From Lachnospiraceae bacterium C6A11 (GTDB taxonomy: Bacteria; Bacillota; Clostridia; Lachnospirales; Lachnospiraceae): DNA of 64,000 bases. This document shows, piece by piece, positions 42,726-52,125 of the stretch; the stretch's first letter is position 1; each line of letters starts with the position of its first letter. The stretch covers positions 62,001-126,000 of the forward strand of contig JNKY01000010.1 of NCBI GenBank assembly GCA_000702245.1. The letters run 5' to 3'. The notes beneath the pieces are model-generated. The model saw only the letters and a list, made by a program, of their open reading frames with translations, did no database searches and was not told where the DNA came from. A program made the position numbers and the translations under genes.

Positions 42726-44981
42726 ATGAAAAGATCAGTTATAGGCTTTCCGAGAATAGGAAAGGACAGAGAATTAAAGTTTGCTTCTGAGAAATATTTC
42801 AAAGGAGAGATCAGCGAGACACTGCTGGAGGCTGCGGCAAAGGAGATAAGGTCATACGGCTTTCACAAGCAGAAAGACGCAGGGATAGACTTCATATCTT
42901 CGAATGATTTTTCATTTTATGACAACGTGCTGGACACTGCAGTGCTTTTCAATATCATTCCGGACAGATACAGAGAGCTGGGGCTTCCTGAGCTTGGCAC
43001 CTACTTCGCGATGGCAAGAGGCTACCAGGGCGAGAAGGGAAATGTGAAAGCCCTTGCGATGAAGAAGTGGTTCAATACGAACTATCATTATCTGGTTCCG
43101 GAAATTGATGACAACACTGAGGTTAAACTGGTTGGTGATAAGCCGATCAGAGAATATAAAGAAGCGAAGGCTCTCGGCGTCGAGACCAAGACTGCTATCG
43201 TTGGTCCTTTTACCTTCCTCAAGCTTGCAAGATACACCGGTGAGAAGAACCTGGAGAATTTCAAGGATGCATTTATTGCTGAGTATGTTAAGCTTGTTGA
43301 GCTCCTGAGAAAAGAAGGCGTTCAGTGGATCGAATTCGACGAGCCTTATCTCGTAAGAGATCTTGACGAGGCGGACATAAAGCTTGTCAGGGATATTTAC
43401 AACAAGATCATTGATGTGAAGGGTGATACGAAGCTGCTTCTTCAGACTTATTTCGGAGATATCAGAGATATCTATGAGATCATCATTTCGCTTGGCTTCG
43501 ACGGCGTCGGACTCGATTTTGTCGAGGGCAGAAAGACTCTTGATCTCATCAAGACAAAGGGCTTCCCTGAGGATGTAATTCTCTTTGCGGGTCTTGTAAA
43601 CGGTAAAAATATCTGGAGAAATAATTACGATAAGACTCTCGAGATCATTAACAGTTTAAATATCAAGTCTGAGATAGTTCTTGGCACCTCCTGCTCGCTG
43701 CTTCATGTTCCGTACACTCTTGATAGTGAGACAAAGCTTGGAGAGGATTATACAAAGCATTTTGCATTTGCTGAGGAGAAGCTGGTTGAGCTTAAGGAGA
43801 TTTCCGATATTTACGACGGAACAGCTGACGGTCTCCTTATAAAGAATCAGGAGCTGTTTAAGAGAAGAGTTAACAGCTATGATGAGGCTGTTGCGACAAG
43901 AGTTGCAGGCATCAAGGACGCGGATTACACAAGGCTTCCGGGCTTCTACGAGAGAGAGAAGCTGCAGAAGGAGCTGCTGAAGCTTCCGGCATTCCCGACA
44001 ACTACTATCGGTTCCTTCCCACAGACAGCTGATGTCAGAAAGAACAGACAGGCCTTCAGGAAGGGCGAGATCACAAAAGAGCAGTATACTGAGTTCAACA
44101 AGAATAAGATCAGGGAGTGCATAGAGCTTCAGGAGGAGATCGGACTTGATGTTATCGTTCACGGTGAGTTTGAGCGTAACGACATGGTTGAGTATTTCGG
44201 CGAGAATCTGGAGGGCTATGTATTTACAGAGAAGGCGTGGGTTCAGAGCTACGGTACGAGATGCGTTAAGCCGCCGATCATCTGGGGCGATGTTTCAAGA
44301 AAGCATCCGATCACAGTTGAGTGGTCAAAATACGCGAAGAGCTGCACCGATAAGCCGGTGAAGGGTATGCTCACAGGCCCTGTTACAATACTGAACTGGT
44401 CCTTCCCGCGCGAGGATATTTCCATCAAGGAAAGCACGCTCCAGATAGCGCTTGCGATCCGTGATGAGGTGCTTGATCTTGAGGCGAATGGTATAAATAT
44501 CATCCAGATCGACGAGGCGGCTCTCAGAGAGAAGCTTCCTCTCAGACGCTCCGACTGGTACTGCGAATATCTTGACTGGGCTATTCCGGCCTTCCGTCTG
44601 GTGCATAGCGGCGTGAAGCCTGAGACCCAGATACATACACATATGTGCTATAGCGAGTTTACGGACATCATCCCTGCGATCGATGCGATGGATGCGGACG
44701 TTATTACCTTCGAGGCATCACGTTCAGACCTGCAGATACTTGATTCGCTGAAGGAAAATAACTTCAAGACCGAGGTTGGACCTGGCGTTTACGATATCCA
44801 CAGTCCGCGTGTTCCATCGGTTGAGGAGATAGTTGCCGCCCTCACAAAGATGCGTGAGAAGATCGATGATAAGAAGCTCTGGGTTAACCCTGACTGCGGA
44901 CTTAAGACAAGAGGTGAGACTGAAACCAAGGCCAGCCTGATAAATCTTGTTGCAGCGGCAAAGATCATCCGCGAGAAATAA
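42726..44981 (+). CDS. metE: Cobalamin-independent methionine synthase
   Basis: 5-methyltetrahydropteroyltriglutamate--homocysteine methyltransferase, the last step of methionine synthesis, active in the cytoplasm without vitamin B12. The 751-residue protein has the two-barrel structure. The C-terminal barrel begins near [17 protein letters not shown], and the zinc ligands lie in HMCYSEF (His, Cys) and NPDCGLKTR (Cys), with the glutamate between them. AAGGTGG precedes the ATG. Confidence 0.97.
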   Translation: MKRSVIGFPRIGKDRELKFASEKYFKGEISETLLEAAAKEIRSYGFHKQKDAGIDFISSNDFSFYDNVLDTAVLFNIIPDRYRELGLPELGTYFAMARGYQGEKGNVKALAMKKWFNTNYHYLVPEIDDNTEVKLVGDKPIREYKEAKALGVETKTAIVGPFTFLKLARYTGEKNLENFKDAFIAEYVKLVELLRKEGVQWIEFDEPYLVRDLDEADIKLVRDIYNKIIDVKGDTKLLLQTYFGDIRDIYEIIISLGFDGVGLDFVEGRKTLDLIKTKGFPEDVILFAGLVNGKNIWRNNYDKTLEIINSLNIKSEIVLGTSCSLLHVPYTLDSETKLGEDYTKHFAFAEEKLVELKEISDIYDGTADGLLIKNQELFKRRVNSYDEAVATRVAGIKDADYTRLPGFYEREKLQKELLKLPAFPTTTIGSFPQTADVRKNRQAFRKGEITKEQYTEFNKNKIRECIELQEEIGLDVIVHGEFERNDMVEYFGENLEGYVFTEKAWVQSYGTRCVKPPIIWGDVSRKHPITVEWSKYAKSCTDKPVKGMLTGPVTILNWSFPREDISIKESTLQIALAIRDEVLDLEANGINIIQIDEAALREKLPLRRSDWYCEYLDWAIPAFRLVHSGVKPETQIHTHMCYSEFTDIIPAIDAMDADVITFEASRSDLQILDSLKENNFKTEVGPGVYDIHSPRVPSVEEIVAALTKMREKIDDKKLWVNPDCGLKTRGETETKASLINLVAAAKIIREK

Positions 44982-45043
44982 GTAATGTATTTTTAAGAGG
45001 ACGAGGCCATTATTTAGAATGCGATCTTTAATAATCGATATAG

Positions 45044-45095
45044 GATTAAAATGATTTAAGATTAAAATACGATTTAAGATTAAAATACGATTTAA
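45044..45095 (+). repeat. AT-rich tandem repeat after metE
   Basis: One 16-bp and two identical 18-bp units (GATTAAAATACGATTTAA, 45060-45077 and 45078-45095) stand head-to-tail. The gap 44982-45296 contains this repeat and the hairpin at 45129; no gene is supported. Confidence 0.85.
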
Positions 45096-45128
45096 GGATC
45101 AGTTAAGAATTACACAAGAATGAGATTA

Positions 45129-45187
45129 AGACTTTCCCTCCTGGGTGCTGTATATTAAGATCAGCGAACGGAACGGAAAGTCTTTTT
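45129..45187 (+). terminator. Long-loop hairpin with T-run
   Basis: Perfect 10-bp arms AAGACTTTCC / GGAAAGTCTT enclose 36 bases and are followed by TTTTTAT. It may be a terminator of metE or, because it lies close to the ABC gene, an attenuator. Confidence 0.65.
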
Positions 45188-45296
45188 TATGGAAGAGACG
45201 ACCGGGAGAATAATAATAAATCAAAAAAGAGTGAATATTTAATTGATTATCAACAAACAGACGGACGAAAAATCCGGGATGCGAAAGGAGCACAAA

Positions 45297-46157
45297 ATGA
45301 GCGAGAATAGAGAGAAGGAAGTAATACTTAACGCAAAGGATCTGTCGAAGAGCTTTTCAAATGAATCGGTTCAGCAGCACGTATTGAAGAACCTGAACCT
45401 TTCAATATACAAGGGAGATTTCACAGTCATAATGGGCAACTCGGGTTCAGGCAAGAGTACACTGCTCTACGCACTTTCAGGAATGGATCGCCCGAGTCTC
45501 GGAACGATCACCTACAATACAGAAAATAATGGCTCAGACAAGAAGAACAGCAAAAAATACAGCTCAGCAGGCGGCATAGAGATATCAAAGTTTAATAACG
45601 ACCAGCTGGCACTCTTCAGAAGAGATCACTGCGGATTCGTATTTCAGCAGAATTACCTGAACGACAGCATGAGTGCACTTGACAATGTTATGGTAAGCGG
45701 CCTTCTTAAGACTAAGGACAGAAAGGCACTTGCAGCCAAGGCGAAGGAGCTGCTTGGAAGAGTTGAGATAAGCGAACAGGATTGGAAAAAGTTCCCGGCA
45801 CAGCTTTCCGGCGGACAGCAGCAGAGAGTAGCGGTTGTCAGAGGTGTTATAAACAGCCCGGAGGTGCTCTTCGCAGACGAGCCTACAGGAGCTCTTAACT
45901 CACAGAATACGATAAATGTGCTCGACATCCTGACAGACCTTAACAACGAGGGACAGAGCATCGTAATGGTTACACATACAGTTAAAGCGGCAGAGAGAGC
46001 AAACAGAGTCATCTACCTCGCCGATGGTATCATAACAGACGAGGTTGAACTCGGACCTTACATCGGAGATTACAAGGACGAAACGAATCCTAACAAAGAA
46101 GAGGCCGTGCAGAGACATAGAAAGCTTAAGGATTTCTTAGCAGATATGGGGTGGTAA
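45297..46157 (+). CDS. ABC transporter ATP-binding protein (MacB/Bce type)
   Basis: A 286-residue ATPase with Walker A GNSGSGKST, Q-loop region FVFQQNYLND, signature LSGGQQQRVAVVRG and Walker B LFADEPTGAL. It is of the lipoprotein-release/antimicrobial-peptide (MacB, BceA, FtsE-like) subfamily and is followed by an FtsX-type permease. The open frame goes back to 45243, but ATG 45297 has a GAAAGGAG site. A two-component system lies about 4 kb downstream and could control the transporter. Confidence 0.93.
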   Translation: MSENREKEVILNAKDLSKSFSNESVQQHVLKNLNLSIYKGDFTVIMGNSGSGKSTLLYALSGMDRPSLGTITYNTENNGSDKKNSKKYSSAGGIEISKFNNDQLALFRRDHCGFVFQQNYLNDSMSALDNVMVSGLLKTKDRKALAAKAKELLGRVEISEQDWKKFPAQLSGGQQQRVAVVRGVINSPEVLFADEPTGALNSQNTINVLDILTDLNNEGQSIVMVTHTVKAAERANRVIYLADGIITDEVELGPYIGDYKDETNPNKEEAVQRHRKLKDFLADMGW

Positions 46158-46160
46158 AGG

Positions 46161-46248
46161 CAAAATCCGCAGAGCGGATTTTGTGGAGCGCAGCGACCAT
46201 CGAGCCGCAGTGCCATGCCGGCACTGGGTGCCGGTATGGGCAGGCGGC
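46161..46248 (+). other. Two strong hairpins between ATPase and permease genes
   Basis: Hairpin 1 has perfect 10-bp arms CAAAATCCGC / GCGGATTTTG with an AGA loop (46161-46183). Hairpin 2 has a 12-bp stem CCATGCCGGCAC / GTGCCGGTATGG (one G-U pair) with a TGG loop, flanked by outer GCCGC/GCGGC arms (46204-46248). They sit in the short gap inside the operon and could lower or stabilise expression of the permease mRNA, or be a palindromic repeat insertion. Confidence 0.8.
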
Positions 46249-46278
46249 GAAAAGATAGAAACCAGAAAGGGAAAAAAC

Positions 46279-48678
46279 ATGTACAAAACATTCTTCATAG
46301 CAAAAAACAACATGAAAAAGCAGAAGGGCGACATGATCACCTTCTTCATCCTGACCTTTGTTGCAGCACTTCTGATCTTCGACTGTATTTCCGCAATTCT
46401 GGGAATGGGCAAGGTGCAGGACAAGTGCTTCGAGGAGATCAACGGACCTGAAGTTATCCTTTGCGTAGCTGACAGGGATGGCCTTAAGGATGCGGCTGAC
46501 AAGACCTTCAGAGAGAATAGCCACCTTCAGGGATATGAGGCGTCTCCAATAGTAAATGCAGTTGCAAAATACCGCAACACAAAGAACAAGGACTTCGAAG
46601 AGTACCAGTTCTTCATCGAGGCTTACGAAGCAGAGCGTACTTACCTCGACCTCAAGGTTGATGCAGACAGCTTCGGCGAGAATGACATCATCCTTCCTTA
46701 CTACACAAGCGGAAGATTCAAGGTTGGCGACACCTTCCAGTTTGAGTTTGACGGGACAACCTACGATTTCAGAGTTGCAGGTTTTTCTGAGGATCCTTAC
46801 ATGTCTTCAGCCCTTAATATAAGCATATTCCATGTTTACACTTCACAGAAGATGATGGACAGGATCGCTGACGAGCAGGAAGGCAATTCTGTTGGAAGAT
46901 TCATGATGTACAAGGGCAAGACTGACCCGGCAACAATGAGTGATGATTTTGAAACAGATGATCTCGAGAAGGAGATCGGCGACAGCTATAAGGAAAACGT
47001 TGCGCCTTACGCAAAGGAGAATCCGGATGCAGACGTTACCAACTATCTGCTTCTCAACTGGGATACAATGAGAACAGGCGCAGAAATCCTTCCGATCATC
47101 GTAATGGGTGTCCTCCTGCTTTTCTCAGTCATCATCCTGATCGTAGCCTTCCTCATCATTTCCTTCAGTATCAGGAACTTCATTCAGAGAAACTTGAAAA
47201 ATACAGGTATTCTCGAGGCATCAGGCTACACAGTTAAGGAGCTTAGAAGAGCCATCTCGCTTGAGATGATCATCGTATCAGGCCTGGGCGCAGCATGCGG
47301 TACCGCAGTCGGAGCGCTGACCTTCGGCTTCTTCGGAAATATCGTAAGCTCAATCCTCGGACATAAGTGGAATCAGCCGATAAATGTAATCTACGCAGCA
47401 TGTACAGCAGCCGGACTTGTATTTCTTGTATGGCTCATTTCAAAGCTTATCAGCAGAGCATACAAGAAGATCACAGTTCTGAGCGCACTTCGCGGCGGCC
47501 TCGGAGCACACAATTTTAAGAAGAATCATTTCTCTTTCGAGAAGACAAAGCTTCCTGTTCCGGCAGTTCTTTCACTTAAGGACACCTTCGGAAATCTGGG
47601 CAGAAATATAGCAATGGTCATTATGATCGCAATCCTTTCCATCGCAATGCTCTGTGGTTTCGGAATGCTTGAAAACTTCGGAAAGGATCCGGATCAGATG
47701 ATCAAGATCACCGGAACAACAACCGGTAAGATCATGGTTCAGAACAGTAGAAATAACCTTACAGACGAGATCTGGGAGATCGAAGGCGTTACAGCAATCC
47801 TTACTTATCAGAATCTTGAGCCGGAGATTTCAAAGGGTAGCAAGAAGATGTCAGCTCATACTTATGCAATGATAGAACCTGAGAAGAATTACAAAGCAAC
47901 TATCCTTGAAGGAAGGATGCCAAAGCAGGCAAATGAATTGATGGTAACCGCAGCTGTTGCCGATGAGCTGGGAATTGAATGCGGCGATGTAGTTAAGCTG
48001 ACCTTTGCAGGAACAACTGAAGAATATCTGATCACAGGTATCAACCAGAGAATGCAGGAGATGGGCAGGACTATGGTCATGACTGTTGAAGGCGCTGAGA
48101 AGCTTCTTCCGGGATCTGCACGCTACACTTATGAAATAGATGCGAAGGATGAACTGACTTATGAGTATCTGAAGGCGGAGATTGAAAAGATCGGCAAGGC
48201 TCATGGTGAGAAGCTTTCTTATCAGGATTTCGAGAAGCTGGTGGATGAGTCCATGGGTGCGATAATGAGCTCCATGAAAGCAATATGCATCGTATTTTCA
48301 GGTATCACACTGCTTATAGTATTCTTTGTTGAGTCGCTTGTCATCCGCGCAAAGATCGTAAGAGAGTGGCGCGGAATGGGTATCAGCAAGGCGCTGGGTA
48401 TGACATCAAAAGGACTTATCTCACAGATCATGATCTCAAATATCCCTGCGATCCTCGGCGGTATCCTCATCGGATCCATCATCGCTCCTGCAGCGGGTAT
48501 GGGAATAGTGAAACTGATCTTCATGGTCTTCGGTATCAAGGAACTTGATTTCGATATCTCCATCGCTGCTATGCTTATAACAGGCATCAGCATTCTCCTG
48601 GTAGCAGTTCTTACCTCAGGACTTTTCGGACGCAAGGTCAGAAAGCTTCAGCCGGTTGAGATGATCACAGAGGAGTAA
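46279..48678 (+). CDS. FtsX-like ABC transporter permease
   Basis: A 799-residue membrane permease with one helix near the N-terminus, a large outside domain (about 45-260), three helices around 275-400, a second outside domain and three more helices at the end, the layout of MacB/BceB-type FtsX permeases with two FtsX domains. The ATG at 46279 has an AAAGGGA site; an open frame continues upstream without a site. Partner of the ATPase at 45297. Confidence 0.9.
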   Translation: MYKTFFIAKNNMKKQKGDMITFFILTFVAALLIFDCISAILGMGKVQDKCFEEINGPEVILCVADRDGLKDAADKTFRENSHLQGYEASPIVNAVAKYRNTKNKDFEEYQFFIEAYEAERTYLDLKVDADSFGENDIILPYYTSGRFKVGDTFQFEFDGTTYDFRVAGFSEDPYMSSALNISIFHVYTSQKMMDRIADEQEGNSVGRFMMYKGKTDPATMSDDFETDDLEKEIGDSYKENVAPYAKENPDADVTNYLLLNWDTMRTGAEILPIIVMGVLLLFSVIILIVAFLIISFSIRNFIQRNLKNTGILEASGYTVKELRRAISLEMIIVSGLGAACGTAVGALTFGFFGNIVSSILGHKWNQPINVIYAACTAAGLVFLVWLISKLISRAYKKITVLSALRGGLGAHNFKKNHFSFEKTKLPVPAVLSLKDTFGNLGRNIAMVIMIAILSIAMLCGFGMLENFGKDPDQMIKITGTTTGKIMVQNSRNNLTDEIWEIEGVTAILTYQNLEPEISKGSKKMSAHTYAMIEPEKNYKATILEGRMPKQANELMVTAAVADELGIECGDVVKLTFAGTTEEYLITGINQRMQEMGRTMVMTVEGAEKLLPGSARYTYEIDAKDELTYEYLKAEIEKIGKAHGEKLSYQDFEKLVDESMGAIMSSMKAICIVFSGITLLIVFFVESLVIRAKIVREWRGMGISKALGMTSKGLISQIMISNIPAILGGILIGSIIAPAAGMGIVKLIFMVFGIKELDFDISIAAMLITGISILLVAVLTSGLFGRKVRKLQPVEMITEE

Positions 48679-48725
48679 ATATAAAGCTGATCGTGTGGGG
48701 AGTATTTCTCCCGGTCGTGTGTATA

Positions 48726-48761
48726 AACAACATCGGATAGTGACTGCTATCCGGTGTTGTT
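48726..48761 (+). terminator. Hairpin after the ABC permease gene
   Basis: Fifteen-bp stem AACAACATCGGATAG / CTATCCGGTGTTGTT with one G-U pair and a six-base loop. The T-run is poor, so it is a probable but not certain terminator. Confidence 0.55.
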
Positions 48762-48856
48762 GTATATAGATAATAATTGACATGAGAGGATAATAGTTTA
48801 AAATCATAATTAGGAGTTGGTGGCTGGTTGCAGCCGTGCACCTTTAAGGAGGAGTA

Positions 48857-49906
48857 ATGTATAGGGTCGAAACATTATCCAAATATGATTTTTTTAAAGA
48901 TAAAATTAGAGAAAACAGCATGAGTCATATTCTTGATTCGCTTACAGGAGTTATTGCAAGGCCTGTGATCATTGAATTTGTTCAGGAAATGATCAGGCAG
49001 AGGATTCCTTTTACTCTGGCAATTATCGATCTGGATAATTTTAAATCCATCAATGATAATTTTGGTCATGACCAGGGGGATGAGGTTCTTAAGAAGGTAT
49101 CAGGTGATCTGATTGATTATCTGGGTGATGATGGTCTCCTCGGAAGAATCGGCGGAGATGAATTCCTCATGATCAATTTCAAATATCTTACCTATGATGA
49201 AATACATGAATACTATGAAGGTATGTGCATTAATGATACGGTATTCAGAAAAGCTTTGCAGTTAAATGGTGGAAAAACATATATATCATCTACTATCGGA
49301 AGTGCGAATTTCCCTAATGATGCTGATAATTACAATGATCTTTTTGCACTGATTGACAAGGCTCTTTACAGAGGTAAATCAAAGGGACGTAACTGCTATA
49401 TCATTTATGTTGAAAGGTTGCATAAACACCTTTCGGTGCAAAAGCTTTCAAAGCATAGCCTGCTGCTTACCATGAAGAATCTGGCAAATGCTTTTGATAC
49501 CGGAGAGAATCTGAGAGTTGCTCTTGCTCGCGTCGGACAGCCGCTTTGCGCCGAGCTTCACATACTTGACTGTTATTATATCAGGAAAAATGGAGAAGTT
49601 TTTCGATTCAGTGATGGTATATGTATAGGCATGGCTGATGATATAGGAAATATAGTTGAAGGCTTTAGTTATCATACAGATGATTACAGTGAGCTTGAGA
49701 AGCTTTGTCCGAATACATATGAGATGATTCAAAAGCTTCAGATTGATACTATTCTTGTGGTTAGGATAATTTATAAGAATAAAGACCATGGTTTTCTTCT
49801 GTGCCCGGGAGAGTACATCAGAAGACTCTGGCAGGATGAAGAGCAGGCTCTTGCATTTTTTGTGGGAAGGATGATAGCAGAATTTGAAGAACGGAATGCA
49901 TTATAA
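48857..49906 (+). CDS. GGDEF protein (diguanylate cyclase)
   Basis: A 349-residue soluble protein. The GGDEF domain (about 20-190) is intact, with the active-site motif GGDEF in LGRIGGDEFLMI and the metal block IIDLDNFKSINDNFGHDQGD, so cyclic di-GMP synthesis is expected. The last 160 residues form a conserved-looking but unrecognised domain (about 195-345). There is no membrane segment. A strong GGAGGAG site precedes the ATG. The response regulator gene starts inside its last 11 bases, which ties it to the two-component system. Confidence 0.9.
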   Translation: MYRVETLSKYDFFKDKIRENSMSHILDSLTGVIARPVIIEFVQEMIRQRIPFTLAIIDLDNFKSINDNFGHDQGDEVLKKVSGDLIDYLGDDGLLGRIGGDEFLMINFKYLTYDEIHEYYEGMCINDTVFRKALQLNGGKTYISSTIGSANFPNDADNYNDLFALIDKALYRGKSKGRNCYIIYVERLHKHLSVQKLSKHSLLLTMKNLANAFDTGENLRVALARVGQPLCAELHILDCYYIRKNGEVFRFSDGICIGMADDIGNIVEGFSYHTDDYSELEKLCPNTYEMIQKLQIDTILVVRIIYKNKDHGFLLCPGEYIRRLWQDEEQALAFFVGRMIAEFEERNAL

Positions 49907-50684
49907 TTGTCTCATAGTAGATGATGAAACAGAACTGGCGAAGATGACGGCAGAGTATTTTATGATGTTTGATGTCAGCACGGCATACGTCAGCAGTGCT
50001 GCGGACTGCTATGCCTTTCTGGAGGAAAATACAGTCGATCTGCTCCTGCTGGATATAAATCTCGGGGACGGTTCTGGCTTCGAGGTTTGCAGGAAGGTGC
50101 GCGAGGAGATGAGTATTCCGATACTCTTTATCAGTGCAAGGCAGAGCGACGATGATGTTCTTGTGGCGCTCAGCATCGGCGGTGACGACTATGTGAAGAA
50201 GCCTTACAGCCTGTCAGTACTGCTTGCGAAGGTGCGCGTGAACCTGAAGAGGATAGAGCAGATGGAGAAGCTGAAGCAGGACGCGAAGGCGGTCGGTGGA
50301 AGTGCAAATAATAGCTCGGTTGTCGGAGGTGGTTCCGGCGCAGGGGCTGCAGGGGACGGTAGTGTTACCGGTGCAGATGGTTCAGGAAATGGTGACTCTG
50401 CCGGAAGACTAGCGCTTGACGCACCAACCATGTCAGTTATCAAGGATGGCGAGCGCATCTCCTTGAAGGCGAAGGAGTTCGCGCTTCTGAAGTGCCTCTA
50501 CGACCATAAAAATACGATCGTTACGAAGGAGACTCTCTTTGATGAGGTCTGGGGAGATACCTTCTACAGTGACGGTACTCTGAATGTTCATATCAGGAAG
50601 CTCCGCGAGAAGCTGGAGGTGGATCCGAACAATCCTGAGATAATAAAAACCATCTGGGGAACCGGGTATATTCTGGAGGATTAG
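49896..50684 (+). CDS. OmpR-family response regulator with glycine-rich linker
   Basis: A 262-residue regulator. The receiver domain has the acidic pair in LIVDDET, the phosphate-accepting Asp in LLLLDINLG and the Lys in YVKKPYS. The C-terminal winged helix (about 170-262) is of the OmpR/PhoB type (VTKETLFDEVWG, LNVHIRKLREKLE). Between them lies an unusual linker of about 45 residues rich in Gly, Ser, Ala and Asn. A TTG at 49884 is possible, but ATG 49896 suits the family start. It is followed 10 bases later by the kinase. Confidence 0.93.
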   Translation: MHYNCLIVDDETELAKMTAEYFMMFDVSTAYVSSAADCYAFLEENTVDLLLLDINLGDGSGFEVCRKVREEMSIPILFISARQSDDDVLVALSIGGDDYVKKPYSLSVLLAKVRVNLKRIEQMEKLKQDAKAVGGSANNSSVVGGGSGAGAAGDGSVTGADGSGNGDSAGRLALDAPTMSVIKDGERISLKAKEFALLKCLYDHKNTIVTKETLFDEVWGDTFYSDGTLNVHIRKLREKLEVDPNNPEIIKTIWGTGYILED

Positions 50685-50694
50685 TAAAAATACT

Positions 50695-52041
50695 GTGAAG
50701 GATTTTAGAAAACTGATAATCGTATTTGCAAGTCTGATGGCAGCGGCACTCATCCTTCTTGTTATCATGAGCGGCAGATTCAAGCAGAAGGAGAGAGATA
50801 TAGCCTTCTACAATAATGAGCTTATCATGATGGAGGACGAATACCGTCAGGGGGCATCGGTCGCTGAGCTCGAGAGGGCTCACGGCTGCAAGATCATAGA
50901 TGCAAGCTCGCTTTCTGATTCGCAGCTGGCACCGTATTACAAAAGCTATGCTTTAATCGTTGATTTTGCACCGGACGGAGAGCTTATCGGCAAGGCTGTC
51001 TGGGATGATTATGCAGGGGGCGATAATAACAATGAAAATAGATTTCTAAAATCGGCGCTTATTTTTTGGAGCGCTGTGTTTTTGTGCGGAATGATGCTGA
51101 TCGTGGTGCTGTATTTCCGCATGGTGAAGCCGGTCAAGGAGCTGAGTATATATTCGACGGAGATCGCAAGGGGCAACCTCGATGTACCGCTTCCAATCAA
51201 GAGAAACTCACTCTCGAATGACTTCATGGAGAGCTTCGATCTGATGCGTGAGGAGCTGAAGGCGTCCCGCGAGAGGGAGGCTGCGGTGCAGAAGGCGAAG
51301 AAGGAAATGGTTGCGGACCTCAGCCACGATATCAAGACACCGGTGGCAACTATCCAGGCTACCTGCGAGGTGCTTGAGGTGAAATACGGCAGGAGGCTCG
51401 ATGAGGCTGCCGGAACACAGGCTGCATCAAATATGGGGCAGGAGGACGCGTCTCAGACGGCGGACGAGATAACAATATCCCGAAAAGAGATAGAGGATAT
51501 GCTCCAGAAGGTTGGCAGTATCTCTGCGAAGGCGGAGACCATCAATCACATTATGGGAAATGTATTTCAGGCAAGTATGAACGAGCTTGAGAGGATTGAG
51601 GTTAATCCGGTGGAGGAGAGCACAGAATTGATAGAGCAGTATTTCCTCAGCCTGAAGAATTACGGAAGGATCATTCTGGATAACAGTATCCCGAGGTGCC
51701 TGGTTTACATGGACAAGTTCAGGATGGAACAGGTTATCGACAATATCATCGGTAACTCACACAAATACGCCGGAACGGATATCCACGTCGTCTTCGATGA
51801 GGTGACGAATCCGGGCGGCACTTTTATAAAGATCCGTATCAGTGACAACGGACCGGGCGTTGATGAGGACGACCTTCCACTCATTACCGAAAAGTATTAT
51901 CGCGGCAAGCTCGCCAAGGACCAAAGCGGCTACGGAATCGGTATGCACCTTGTGAAATCCTATATGGAGAAGCAGGGCGGCGGCATCGAGTATTATAACG
52001 ATAACGGCTTTGTGGTTGAACTGCTCGTAAAGAAGGTCTGA
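50695..52041 (+). CDS. Sensor histidine kinase
   Basis: A 448-residue membrane kinase starting with GTG. Two transmembrane helices (about 8-25 and 118-138) frame an outside sensor loop of about 90 residues, followed by a HAMP domain (about 140-195), the phosphoacceptor block DLSHDIKTP and a HATPase domain with DNIIGNSHKYAG (N box), DNGPGVDEDDL (G1) and GYGIGMHLV (G2). An Ala/Gln-rich insertion sits in the dimerisation helices (about 235-260). Pairs with the preceding regulator. Confidence 0.93.
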   Translation: MKDFRKLIIVFASLMAAALILLVIMSGRFKQKERDIAFYNNELIMMEDEYRQGASVAELERAHGCKIIDASSLSDSQLAPYYKSYALIVDFAPDGELIGKAVWDDYAGGDNNNENRFLKSALIFWSAVFLCGMMLIVVLYFRMVKPVKELSIYSTEIARGNLDVPLPIKRNSLSNDFMESFDLMREELKASREREAAVQKAKKEMVADLSHDIKTPVATIQATCEVLEVKYGRRLDEAAGTQAASNMGQEDASQTADEITISRKEIEDMLQKVGSISAKAETINHIMGNVFQASMNELERIEVNPVEESTELIEQYFLSLKNYGRIILDNSIPRCLVYMDKFRMEQVIDNIIGNSHKYAGTDIHVVFDEVTNPGGTFIKIRISDNGPGVDEDDLPLITEKYYRGKLAKDQSGYGIGMHLVKSYMEKQGGGIEYYNDNGFVVELLVKKV

Positions 52042-52125
52042 GAAGGTTTTAATACATATTTTTACTTTATTTTCTTCCGAAATAATGTTAAGATAATCTT
52101 AATAATGGGGTACATCGGAGGGGTT

